Source: Chelonoidis abingdonii
Taxonomy: Eukaryota; Chordata; Testudines; Testudinidae
DNA: 64,000 bases
NCBI RefSeq assembly: GCF_003597395.2
Contig: NC_133776.1
Coordinates: forward strand, 34,853,298-34,917,297
Reading direction: 5' to 3'
Both the position numbers and the translations under genes were made by a program. The first letter of the stretch is position 1, and each line of letters opens with the position of its first letter. Below are positions 1-10,898 of the stretch, piece by piece. The notes beneath the pieces were generated by a model. It had not been told where the DNA came from, did no database searches, and saw nothing but the letters and a program-made list of their open reading frames with translations.

Positions 1-58
1 GGGTTAGACTAGATGACCTCCTGAGGTCCCTTCCAACCCTGATATTCTATGATTTCTA
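1..58 (+). mobile_element. CR1 LINE 3' tail fragment
   Basis: The first bases carry the typical CR1 3' end: a 'gactagatgacctcctgaggtccc' type block, then 'ttccaaccctgatattctatga' and a degenerate ATTCTATGATTTCT tail. CR1 elements in birds and reptiles end in short ATTCTATGA repeats instead of poly(A), so the 3' end lies near 58 and the 5' part is outside the window. No TSD is expected or seen. Confidence 0.8.
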
Positions 59-221
59 TCTTTGATTAGTCATTTCAGCATAACCACCAGCCCAGACAAA
101 TTACTCTTTTCATATCACCTGATCTTTCCTTTGACATCTGCTGTAAACATATCAGTTTTGCCTTCCTCAGACAGTGCAGCCATTCAGACGAGTGTCATCT
201 TTAAGTGTCATCTTTCTTCAC

Positions 222-275
222 AGCACACACACACACATATATAGATATCTATCTATATCTATATCTCTATGTAAA
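222..275. repeat. CA / TATC compound microsatellite
   Basis: A (CA)n run at about 222-237 passes into an ATAGATATCTATCTATATCT tract to about 275. It is a simple-sequence locus and probably length-variable. Confidence 0.85.
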
Positions 276-1695
276 TCTGTATGTAATACAACTGCATCAC
301 AACAGCAGTCCAAGCTTTTACAGTAATCTCCCCACACAAAATACGGATGGGGGGGCATTTTTTAAATTTCAGGCCAATAAAACTTGGTTGTCAAAAGCTA
401 GGCACCTAGGGCCAGGTTTCTGAAGGTATTCAGGGGCCTAAAGATGCAGATATGTGCCCTGTGGGATTTTCCTATCTGCATCTTTAGGCAGATAGGAAAA
501 TTTGGCTTCTAGGGCTCAATTCTGCTCCTACTGAATTTAATAGGAATGTTTCCACTGACTTGCACAGTGGTTAGATAAGGCTCCTAAATCTTTACTTGGG
601 CACTTAAATCAAAGCTGTCTGATTCTGCAAGAACCCACAGTTCTCATTGACTCCAGTGGATACTGCAGGTGCTCAATATTCACGAAAATCAGGCTATTTT
701 GCCACAGAAGCCTAATTTCAGGCATCTATGATTGAACAATTTGTCCTTGATGCACCTTTTGTTGTTTGTTTATATTTTATTGCTTCCCTCCATAAAAAAC
801 AAACAAACAAACATGGAAAGGGAAGGACAGGGGAAAGGAGAGCAATAGCTCTGTTTCTACACACAAGGTAGAAAATCAAAGATCTCTAAAGAGTCTGAGC
901 ACATTTTTTCAGAATTGTTTGAGGTCCATCTTGTGAACCATTTCCCACTCTTCATGTGCCAGGTCTGTTGCTTAGCCGAACTTCTCTCCCTGGAGGCAGT
1001 CTGCTCTTCCCTCTGTCTTGCAATATGAGCTGTTTGGCTAGGAGAAGTGCTCTGGGGAAACAAGCTTCGCATAAGTCAGGGAGTTTCCAAGATAAGGGGC
1101 TTTCTATCCCAAAACATGTCTACTTCTAGCCACAAGTAGTTTCAATTGACAGGATAATGGGACAGTCCCAAAACATGAGGTGCTTGTCTCCGGGAGACTC
1201 ACATCTGCAGTTTTCAGCAAGGCCCATGCACTGTAACCTATGGAGGGACCAGTGTGAATGAAATATAATTTTCTGCTGAATCTGTTTTAATCAAAGATCA
1301 ATATCAGACTTTTTAATGTTTTACAAGGCACTTCCCCATGGGCTAGTGTTCAAGGATACAAAAAAATCTTTGTTCCATAGGCAATCTAATTAAGGGAGGG
1401 ACTTTTGGGCTAGGAAGTCATAACAGGCTGCAGTTGGTTGGGTGAATCTATGGAGTTCTCTCCACATCATCAACAATTCTGGAGTCTCTGGTGATCCCAG
1501 AGCATCAGGACCAAATATGTCCTTCAAGAGATGCTTAAGCTGCAGGTAACACCATGCAACTGGACCAGATAAATTGTGTTGTTGTTGGAGGCTTGGAATG
1601 GCAGAAACTGATCCTCTGAGATCAACTGATGGACCCAGATCAATCTTTTATTCATCTACTTTGTCCACATTAATGCTTTCTACTTGATTTCCAAC
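276..1695. other. Unassigned spacer
   Basis: Apart from the inverted repeat at 437-501, I see no gene, RNA gene or clear element. Short pieces such as 'cattgactccagtgg' near 640 resemble the core of the dispersed foldback repeats but are too decayed to delimit. An A-rich (caaa)n stretch lies near 798-812. Confidence 0.5.
437..501. repeat. Nested inverted repeats with a shared arm
   Basis: A perfect 16-bp inverted repeat pairs 437-452 with 473-488. A second perfect 14-bp inverted repeat pairs 466-479 with 488-501. The two use overlapping bases, so a single strand could fold one way or the other but not both. The surrounding 'aggcacctagggccaggtttctgaa' type sequence resembles decayed foldback MITE sequence common in turtles. 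Confidence 0.7.
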
Positions 1696-1944
1696 CAGGG
1701 CCGGCTCCAGGCTCCAGCGCAGCGAGCAGATGCTTGGAGTGGCCAAGGGGAAGGGGCAGCATGTCCAGATCTTCTGCGGCAATTCGGCAGCGGGTCCCTC
1801 AGTCTCTCTCTGAAGGAAGGACCTGCTGCTGAAGTGCTATCAAAGAAGAAAGCGGTGCGGTGGAGCTGCCGCCAAAGTGCCACAGATCGTGATCACGTTT
1901 CCCCCCTACAGCTGCTTGGGGAGGCAAAACCCCTGGATTTTCTC
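1696..1944 (+). mobile_element. hAT-type MITE, 3'-truncated (CAGGGCCGGCTC family)
   Basis: It starts with CAGGGCCGGCTCC, a hAT-like terminus. It then contains 'cttctgcggcaattcggcagcgggtccctcag' type GC-rich sequence shared with the copies at 19006-19291 and 39695-39835. The right end is lost near 1944, where the family sequence stops before the expected inverted terminus. No TSD can therefore be read. The open frame across it (1684-1968) is a by-product of GC-rich sequence. Confidence 0.6.
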
Positions 1945-2030
1945 AAAGTACAGCATCAATGTGTGTGAAGGGAGGAATTTACATTTTCTAGCCAAATTGG
2001 CCCATATTTGTCTGGTAGCCAATTCTGTAG

Positions 2031-2085
2031 TAATAGGCTGAACCCTATTGGTAGTAGTAATTGGAAATGGTAATAGGCTGAACCC
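2031..2085 (+). repeat. Short direct duplication, 15 bp
   Basis: TAATAGGCTGAACCC occurs exactly at 2031-2045 and again at 2071-2085, a 40-bp period with a partly matching interval. This is probably a small local duplication. Confidence 0.7.
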
Positions 2086-2276
2086 AGCATTCCTGCCGAT
2101 GGTAGGGAATGGACCAAACCTGTATTACCAGCAGCCAGGGAGGGGTCTGCTTTCTTATGTTTTGGGGGCACAGGGCTGTCACTGATGCTCATTTGAAATC
2201 AGGTTCTTTCTTGCTCAGGTTTTTCCCTGTAGAGGAGATAGGAGATTCTATAAGGTGTGACACTCAGTTTTCCACT

Positions 2277-2390
2277 CACTATTCTTATAGGAGAGACAAA
2301 GTGGGCGAAGTAATATTTTTTATTAGACCATCTTCTTTTGGCAAAAGAGATAAACTTTTGAGCTGACATAGAGCAATTCCTCAGGTCTGG
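2277..2390 (-). mobile_element. Penelope-like fragment, decayed
   Basis: The plus strand reads as a worn copy of a block also present at 40541-40640 ('...gtaatatyttttattrga...'). On the minus strand it runs from CCTGAGGA through a stem-like segment to AAAAGTTT. I interpret this as a decayed hammerhead-type core (CUGANGA ... GAAA). Assignment to Penelope-like elements is inference from that layout. Confidence 0.4.
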
Positions 2391-5300
2391 ACTTCTTATA
2401 GGGAGGCAGAGTTTGCTCTCTGACGAATGAGCTATTTCAGCAACATCTTATGCAAACCAGTGGGTCTCAGAAGATCCTTGCTGGCTTCTCTGCTTCCAAA
2501 AGGCACCCTTTTCCTCCTTCTGGCAGCAGGGGTGGGTGCACACTCAGCAGTGCAGTAGTAGCCGAGAGGGAGTGTTGACAGGTGTTAACACCTGTTCTGA
2601 TTTCTGATGACAAATCCATGCAGTCAGGAAAAGAGCATGTTACAGATAGCAGCTGCTCTGTGATTCCATCCTTCTCCATAGCCCCCCAAATTTCAGAATC
2701 CCATGGAGAGCTGGAGGAAGATTTCTGTGGGGACAGTCAAGATGGAGTGAAGCATACCCTGAAGCCAGGATTTCTCACTCTGGGATTAGCTTGTTCTGCC
2801 CCCCCTCTGCTCATGAAAGTGGAGGGGAGAAATTCCAGAGAATATTGCCCTTCGATTTGATTCTTATCATATGTAGAATACACTACTTATTCATGGTAGA
2901 AAGATTGGATCTCTCAGCAGGCTACAAACAGTGCACAAAAATGCTGACAATGTCATTGTCTACTATGACAAGATAGTGGGAGATGTATCCTAGCATGAGA
3001 TTTTGTAATTGCTGCAGCTCCATTTTACATCACAGTGCAAAATGAGGATACTCTGAAATATCAAAATGCTTTGTGATAACGTCATCACCTCTGGGAGTAA
3101 AATAGAATAAGCCCCAAGGTTTTGAAGCAGGTTGTGTAGTAACTCAAAATTTACTGCCTATGGCATTACTTTAGGCATAAAGTTATTGAACAGTTCTGCA
3201 GCAACTGGACTGTAATACAGGCTACATTATTTTAATTAACCAATTAAAAATGTGCTGTGCAGCTCTTTATCAATTCCATGGTTTTATTTCCATAATCACG
3301 GATGAAGTTCAGTACACTGGAGGCCCCTTATCAAATCTGTGATGGAAACAGCTGAACATCAAAAGGCTATCTGTGCTGCACTACAAATGCAAAAATAAGC
3401 TGCTCTGTACTCACCAGTTCAAAATGCCTTCTATAGATTCTTTTTAAAAAACACAACAGCCAGCATTTCCGCTGTTGGCTTCCACTGGGATTTTAACAAG
3501 GAAACTGCTGATTTAATACCTCAGCTGTGTGACACATTCAGAGCTTTTCCAAGCAACATACAAGGGAAATAAAAAAGTGACAAAATATTAAAAGACACAG
3601 TCATTTGGAATTTTGCATCCTCCACTACGATTATTTATGTTTTAATATACTCTTGGAACCTTTTATCAGTCCCACTTTGAATGGATAGTCCTATAATGCA
3701 GCTAGTAATAATTTAAGGGCCCAATCCTTTGAGTTACTGGGACTGGCAGGACGGAGAATAGATTCAACAACAATAGACAAGTCAACAACATTTTGCCCTG
3801 TCAGTTCCATTATGTTCTCAGTAGTTTTAGTGGGAAAGGCCACTGATGTTTAATGATAAACCATCCGGCACATCTCTAATGGCTGTTGTTGCCCTGTGTA
3901 CCAGATGGGCACTATGAACCGGTATGGCTTGCCCTAGTTTGGCAATGTTCCAGAGCATCACCTCTGGAAAGCATTATTTGGGGGAATAACATAAGAGAAA
4001 GACTCTACAGTGTAAATTCTGCCACTTGTTACAGGGGTACAGCTCCCACTGACTGCCATGGGATTTGTGCATGTGAACCTGAGGGCAGAGTTCAGCCATG
4101 TGTGTCTCACTGTGTTTCCAAAGTGCTTTTAGAAAAGCAGGCCAAGGTACCAAGCCACAAGCGAGGCCCTCCCCTTGAAGGAAACACACGATAAAGATGA
4201 AAGCCTGGCCTGCTTAGAGGAATGTTGTGCAGGGACTGGAGATGTAGGGTCATGTGTTACTGAGGTTGGGACATTGTGACTTGCCAATTTTCCTCAGTAT
4301 CTGAGCCCTGATCACCCTAATGTGTGAAGAAAATAGATTGCATGTGTGAATCATGCAGTGTTATCTAGTTTATTTCTGGAAAGTACAGAACATTTTTAAA
4401 GTATTCTGTAATATTAGGATTAAGTTTTATTTGAATTTTTATTTATATAACAGTATTCAAACACTGATATCGCTTGGTATAATTTGTAAACTCTCTGGTG
4501 TTTTTCATTATTTCAAGACTCCTCAGTCTACACTCTGTATCCTTTTGCTCTAGAACACCATATATGTCTATCTTAAATCTGGGACAGGTAATGAGATGCC
4601 TGCCTAAGTGAACCAGCAGATGCCACTTAACATTCCCTATTAGGAATAGCACCTGCTAACAGTAGAAGTTGCAGGAAGACATTGCCAATCCCTTACTCTC
4701 TGTATTTAGTACTGGGAATATGGCTGCTGTTGTTCAAGTTTTTAACACAACTGAAAGTTTTTAATGGTGATTGCTATACTCCATTATCCAGTTATAGATG
4801 GCAGAATCCAGATCTAAACTTTTCTCAGATTCAACAGTTTTCTCATCCAGGGTTTGGGTTCTGCACAGTATAGAGATTTGGTTCCTAATCCAAACTTCGA
4901 GAACTTTCAGATATGGAGTTTTGTTCCAGGTACATGTCTAATATCTTTCAAAACTCTACAGTAAAAAATAAGTTACATAACTGCCTTAAAACAAATACAA
5001 AAATCTAAGTAATCACAAGTTTTTTGTGACTTTAATGTTGTAGGTAGTACATATCTATAAGTATTTTGAATATTTACTAGCCATCTTTAGCATGCTGAAG
5101 ACCCAGCTGGTTTTTCCACTATACCTTTTTTCCCTTTCTAATAATGGAAACAGATTTGTTTTGTCCTGCCATTGCCTGGTACAGAAATGAGACTCATCCT
5201 GAAAATCCCAGAATACAGAGTAAAACATCTGCAATCCACATTTGCAGCCAATTATCGCTTGGTCCCCTGGATGGCTAATCATTTTCTTTGGGTTAAAGTG

Positions 5301-7128
5301 AGCATTTTCCTTTGGAAATGTTTATTCTGGTCATTGAAAACCTTTCCCATTTAATTCTAGAGAGAACATGATTAAGATAACTCTGCAGCCAAGAGAATTT
5401 GTCTTTGAGAATGACAACGCTTGATTCCCCTTTATGCCAATGAATTGATAATTTAATCCAGGGTACTAGCATCAACAATACCCTATAATAAACAATCAAC
5501 CCAAACAAGCGCGCATGATTTTTTCAATCGTTTCAATTAATGATATTTTACTTTTCTCCTCAAAGCAAAAATCTTTACGAGTCAGGTGGTCACACAGTTG
5601 AGATTTTCCCCCATAGTCTGTGGAGCTGCAATTTGTTAAAGTATTCTGTTAAAGAAATCCTAGGAAGTGAGTTTATATTGCCTTTAGGAATATTCATTAC
5701 CAACATTTCCCTACCTTGGGTCAAATCCTGAATCTCTTTCCCATCCTTAAATGGTACATTTGAGTGTGCATAGAATGAGGATGGAACCTTATATATCTAC
5801 AGTATTTTCTTTTTATGGTGATGCCATATGAACATCATTCCCAATACTTGAATTGGTGGGAGGATGGAGAAAATGATTTTGTCAAACCCTCAGTTGTTCC
5901 TCGTTGCCACCAGATTTTAGGACTGGCATCCTATATTTTCCCTTTGAGATCAAATCTGATACAGTCAACCCTAATTAGATGTCAGCATTCTGCATATGAA
6001 GCTGTTGGGAGAACTGGTGAGCCAACAAACACTGAGGTATCAGCCATAACTGGGTGACAACCAGCAGCTCTACTCAGCCAGCATGCTTGATGGTCAGTTA
6101 GAATCAGTACCTGAATGTAGAGCAGCTGACTAACACTATATCTGGGTGAGACTGAAGTGATGCTCCTAGGTAGAGGAAGACACTTCAAAGAACTCATTTT
6201 AGCTATTGCATCTATTGAAGGTATCTGTCCTCAGACTGTAAATTTGGTCTGCAGACTTGAGGTTGTTTGGCACAGTGATAAAAAAACCCACCCATTTCAT
6301 TTCTATCAGTGACTGGCCAGAAAACTGCACCCATTCTACCTAGTCATGGCAAATCTCATTCATACCTCAATGTTTGATTATTGCAACTCATGCATAGAGA
6401 TGAAACCATGCACCCAAAGAGACGCTAACAACCATTCTTACAAAAGGGCTTGGAGTCTTTAGTTGCCATAATGGGATGATCTTAGTTTTATGTCATCTGA
6501 AAGACAGCTCCTCCAGCAGCAGTGTTCCCCTTAACATCATGCTGAGACAACTGTGATTAAGAAGATGAAGTTCCACCAGCTGAATCACTAACTTCTTACA
6601 ATATCACAATGCTTCTTAGAAGTTTTCCATCCAATTACTGGTCCAGTGAGACTACACATAGCATGTGAGAGTTTACGGGAATAAGTTACATGGGCACCAT
6701 GACTGCACGCTAAAAGTGTATGGAATATAAAGTGAATTAGGTTATACTGTATCTACACAGGCTGTTTACAGAGCAGAATAGTCAGGAATATCAGAGGGAG
6801 AGTAGCAGGTTTATATTATGACAGCAACCTTAATGGCAAAAGAGAACGTCTATTACAGTAAAGAATGTTATACACAATTACTATATATTCTTGGTTAAGA
6901 TTTGAATATCTATTGAGTAGTTATTAATCTAAGCACAGTATATTATTGGAATAATGAAGTTGAGAATTTTAAGAAGTAAATAGTATAGTCACTTCTTATC
7001 AACTGTCAGGTAATGGTTAGGTTAAATGGATTATATAAATCACATTTCCCTTTATTTTCATATTTCTATTGAGCATTAAGACAATAACTTATCACTGAGC
7101 AATAGATTATTAAAGTTGAATAAAAAAT
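2391..7128. other. Unassigned AT-rich spacer
   Basis: No recognisable gene, RNA gene or delimitable repeat was found. Open frames here are short, overlap on both strands and show no known domain. The tract is rich in A+T and could include conserved non-coding DNA or very old repeats that cannot be identified by eye. Confidence 0.5.
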
Positions 7129-7396
7129 GTTGGGAAGGAATTTTCTCCCAGGTCAGGTTAGCAGAGACACCTTCTGCAGCATGGGGGCACAGATCACTTC
7201 CTGGTTTGAACTAGAGTAAATGGTGGATTCTTTGTAACATGAAGTCTTTAAACCAAGATTTGAGGACTTCAGTAACTCATCCAGAAATTATGGGCCTACT
7301 GCAGGAGTGGGTGGGTTAGGTTCTGCGGGTTGCAATGTGCAGGAGGTCAGACTAGATGTTCATAGTGGTCCCTTCTGGCCTTAAAGTTCCTATGTC
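7129..7396 (+). mobile_element. CR1 LINE 3' end
   Basis: The block runs from 'gttgggaaggaattttc' through 'gatttgaggacttcagtaactca' and 'ttatgggcctact' to 'ggaggtcagactagatg' and 'ggtcccttctggccttaaag'. The same order of blocks recurs at 13171-13384. This is the 3' untranslated end of a turtle CR1 LINE, 5'-truncated as most CR1 copies are. The final tail after 'ttcctatg' is worn. Confidence 0.8.
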
Positions 7397-9353
7397 CATT
7401 TGTAAAAGTTTTATATTGGGTTTTCTTAATGATTGATTAACCACTGTTCATTTGTTTGTTTATTTTTGAGACGGATGTATATCATTGGCTAGAGATAGTT
7501 AAAGGAAATTAGCAATGCACACTATAGCATGAAAGTTAAATTTACCCATCCAGAATGTTGTCTTCTACATTTATATTCAAATCTGTACACAGATTCTTAG
7601 GATTTAAGACTTTCGATCATGCCATATTGTAAACATGGATGTGTTCATCAGTTTAATGTTCCCACGCTAAGTGAACTAAATGAGGACAGCGAGCAATATT
7701 TAAGAATTGGTATTAACCACAAGATGAATGTGATGGTCTTACAATTACATTTCAATCTGATCTCCCCTTGCTAGCCAGTGAGCAGATACTGCCTTGCTTT
7801 AAATGAGATTACTGGGTCATGACATTATACTATACTGTGAAGAGCATTTGACTGAGTGAATCACTTAGACTATCCTTCATTCAAGGTTGTCAACAGACAA
7901 TGGCATCTAAACAACAAGGAACAACTTGACTATGAGACAAATCCAGCAGTCTTCAGGCAAAAATTCCTATTGTCTGCAGTGAGAGTGCTATGTAGCTATA
8001 GACTTCAGGATTTGCTCTGCAGTTTTAATGTAAAAGCAGAGGAAAAGGTTTATTACACAAAGAAACTGTGCTACAGGGTATGTGTTCAATAAAATAAACA
8101 ATCCGGGGGCGTGGTTCGGTGCAGAGTTGAACAGACATGGTTTGCTCTGACTGCTTACTCCCATTATGATTTTCTAGTGGATTCAGGGGTTATGCTTGCC
8201 TTGTTGTCTGCCAATTCTGGGATTGACCTTCCCTCTCTGCAAACCCCCATTAGGAGCAAAGGAGGCAGCAAGGGAAAGAATAAGCTACTGCAAGCAGAGT
8301 AGCAAACGATTTCCTGCCAGAAATGTCTGCCTCAGTAGAGTGAACTACTCCATCTTCCTCAGAGCTGGCACGGGGCCATGAAACACTGGAAACCACCAAT
8401 GGCAACCTTCTGAAGCTTTTAGAAGAGATTCATTTGAAAGTCATTTGATATGAGACCACAGTAACAGTTACGGCCAATAAACTGCAGCAAGTCAGTTACC
8501 CACATGAATAGTGATGAATAGAAACCTGATATGCACTAGGATTCCTAGGAATTCTCATATTGTTGGTTCCCTCAGTCTTGCAGGTAGTCTGATTTGGCCC
8601 TGAAAGCAGTTCTGTTCACACCTATATCTATATAACAGCAACCTCTAGTGAAGACAGCTACACTGGCTTTTCCCTTTTGATTCCTCCCTACATGCAAGTA
8701 CTCTGCCAGCCTCAGTTTGAGAGCTTCCTGCCTAACAAACCCGCATGATGTCTTGGTGCTATCTTTTATGCTCTCTCCTCAATTGGTATCTGAAGCAGAA
8801 GTGTGCTGCAGAAGGAAGTGACAATGAGGTCATTCCCACAACACTGATACAGAAGTGATCAAGGTGTGTGCGCCTCTCAGGGTACATTACTTACTGTAAA
8901 TGTTGGGAAATTAGCCATCTGTACATCTCAGAGAAGATGGGGGGAGACTCTTAGGAGGGGCTGTACCTATTTGTTATCAAAGAACAGAAATCATACTTGA
9001 CAGTGTGAGACTGGTTTTGATTGGATAGTATTTTCTAATCATGTTAGTAATTGTGTGCAGCAGACTGTAGCTGACTTACTGGAGGAAAAGTGCAGTGCAG
9101 TGCGTCAAAGGGATATGTGTTGCCCATGGTAACTGAATGGAAGAGCTGAACATCTGCCTCCCTATCTTAGTTTTTTTTTAATCAACATGGATACAATGGG
9201 CCTGATTCTGATCTCACTTATAGCAGTGTAAATCAGGAATATCTGAATCAGAGGAGTTACACTGTTATAGAACTGTTGGAAGTGATAGCAAGAGTAGGCC
9301 TAACACTATATATAATCATAAAAAATTCCATGCATAGCAATTTGGGGTTTTTT
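7397..9353. other. Unassigned spacer
   Basis: No gene is recognised. Near 9199-9262, 'cctgattctgatctcac...' to '...gaatcagaggagttacactg' looks like a decayed foldback repeat. Frames at 7856-8092 and 8111-8302 have no recognisable domain. Confidence 0.5.
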
Positions 9354-9700
9354 TAGGGCTGTCGAGATTATAAAAGTTAATCACGATTAATCACATTGTT
9401 AAACACTAATAGAATACCATTTATTTAAATACTTTTTGATATTGTCTACATTTTCAAATATTGATTTCAATTACAAAACAGAACACAAAGTGTACAGTGC
9501 TCACTTTTATTTATTTTTAATACAAATATTTGCGCTGTAAAAAACAAGAAATAGTATATTTCAATTCACCTAATACAAGTACTGTAGTGAAATCTCTTTA
9601 TAATGAAAGTTGAACTTACAAATGTCGAATTATGTACAAAAAAAACTGCATTCAAAAATAAAACAATGTAAAACTTTAGAGCCTACAAATCCACTCAGTC

Positions 9701-10087
9701 TTACTTCAGCCAATCACTAAGACAAACAAGTTTGTTTACATTTTCAGGAGATAATGGTGCCTGCTTCTTGTTTGCAATGTTACCTGAAAGTGAGAACAGG
9801 CATTCGCATGGCACTGTTGTAACCAGTGTCACAAGATATTTACGTGCCAGATGCACTAAAGATTCATACGTCTATTCATGCTTCAACCTCCATTCCAGAG
9901 GACATGCATCCAAAGAAGAGTGGACTGATGCATATTCATTTTCATCATCTGAGTCAGATGCCACCAGCAGAAGGTTGATTTTTTTTGGTGGTTCAAGTTC
10001 TGTAGTTTTCGCATTAGAGTGTTTGCTAAACCTTGGGTCGAGTGCTGTAGCTATTTTTTGAAATCTCACATTGGTACCCATTTGCAT
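9701..10087 (-). pseudogene. hAT transposase C-terminal fragment (left arm)
   Basis: The minus-strand reading frame runs from 10087 to a stop at 9701-9703, interrupted by one TAG at 9872-9874. Near its start it contains ATALDPRF, the LDPRF motif that precedes the hAT dimerisation region. An acidic SDSDDE stretch follows. After the internal stop come YLVTLV, VPCECLFSLSGNI and SPENVNKLV. The last group matches the hAT C-terminal dimerisation domain (VP.ER.FS..G.I...R..L....V). The catalytic N-terminal and central parts are absent, so it cannot act as a transposase. The opposite-strand frame at 9732-10061 is its shadow. Confidence 0.8.
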
Positions 10088-10348
10088 TTTATTAAATCTG
10101 CAGTGACAGTTTTCTAAATCAAACTACATGTACTGGGTCATTATCCGAGACTGCTATATAACATGAAATATATGGAAGAATGTGAGTAAAAACAGAGCAG
10201 GGAACATACAATTATCCCCCAAGGAGCTCAGTCACAAATTTAACACACTATTTTTTTTTTAACAAACATCATCAGCATGGAAGTATGTCCTCCGGAATGG
10301 TGGCTGAAGCAGAAGGGCATATGAATGTTAAGCATATCTGGCATGTAA

Positions 10349-10492
10349 TACCTTGCAGTGCCGGCTACAAAAGTGCAATGTGAATGGTTGTTCTCACTTT
10401 CAGGTCACATAGTAAATAAGAAACAGGCGGCAGTATCTCCCATAAATGTAAACAAACTTGTTTGTCTTAGTGATTGGCTGAACAAGAAGTAG
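10349..10492 (+). pseudogene. hAT transposase C-terminal fragment (right arm)
   Basis: The plus-strand frame ends at TAG 10490-10492. It reads YLAVPATK, then CEWLFSLSGHIVNKK and SPINVNKLVCLSDWLN, again the hAT dimerisation domain. A stop (TAA at 10346-10348) sits just upstream, and the sequence further 5' is frameshifted relative to the left arm. It is a diverged second copy of the same gene end, in the opposite orientation to 9701-10087. Confidence 0.78.
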
Positions 10493-10898
10493 GACTGGGT
10501 GGACTTGTAGGCTCTAAAGTTTTACATTGTTTTGTTTTTGAGTGCAGTCATGTAACAAACAAACAAAACTCCATATTTGTAAATTGCACTTTCACTGTAA
10601 AGAGATTGCTGTCCAGTATTTGTATGAGGTGAATTGAAAAAAATACTATTTCTTTTATCTATCATTTTTACAGTGCAAATTTGTAAGCAAATGTAATATA
10701 AAGTGAGCACTGTACACTTTGTGTTCTGTGTTGTAATAGAAATCAATATATTTTAAAATGTAGAAAAACATGCAAAAATATTTAATACATTTCAATTGGT
10801 AGTCTATTGTTTAACAGTGTTATTAATCACCATCAATTTTAATAGGTTATTTTTTTGAGTTAATCGCATGAGTTAACTGCAATTAATTGACAGCCCTA

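Larger units (their letters stand above)
9354..10898. mobile_element. hAT transposon, inverted double-3'-end structure
   Basis: Ends are TAGGGCTGTC at 9354 and GACAGCCCTA ending at 10898. The flanks ggtttttt and gttttttt look like an 8-bp hAT TSD with one change in a T run. Homologous arms reach from each end inward by roughly 550 bp and include matching 3' UTR and the last part of the transposase gene. The left arm codes on the minus strand and the right arm on the plus strand. The element therefore consists of two 3' ends facing outward, with no transposase 5' half. It is non-autonomous. Confidence 0.8.

Noticed and set aside
9732..10061. Plus-strand 109-codon frame as a gene
   Set aside because: It is the antisense shadow of the hAT transposase C-terminus on the minus strand.
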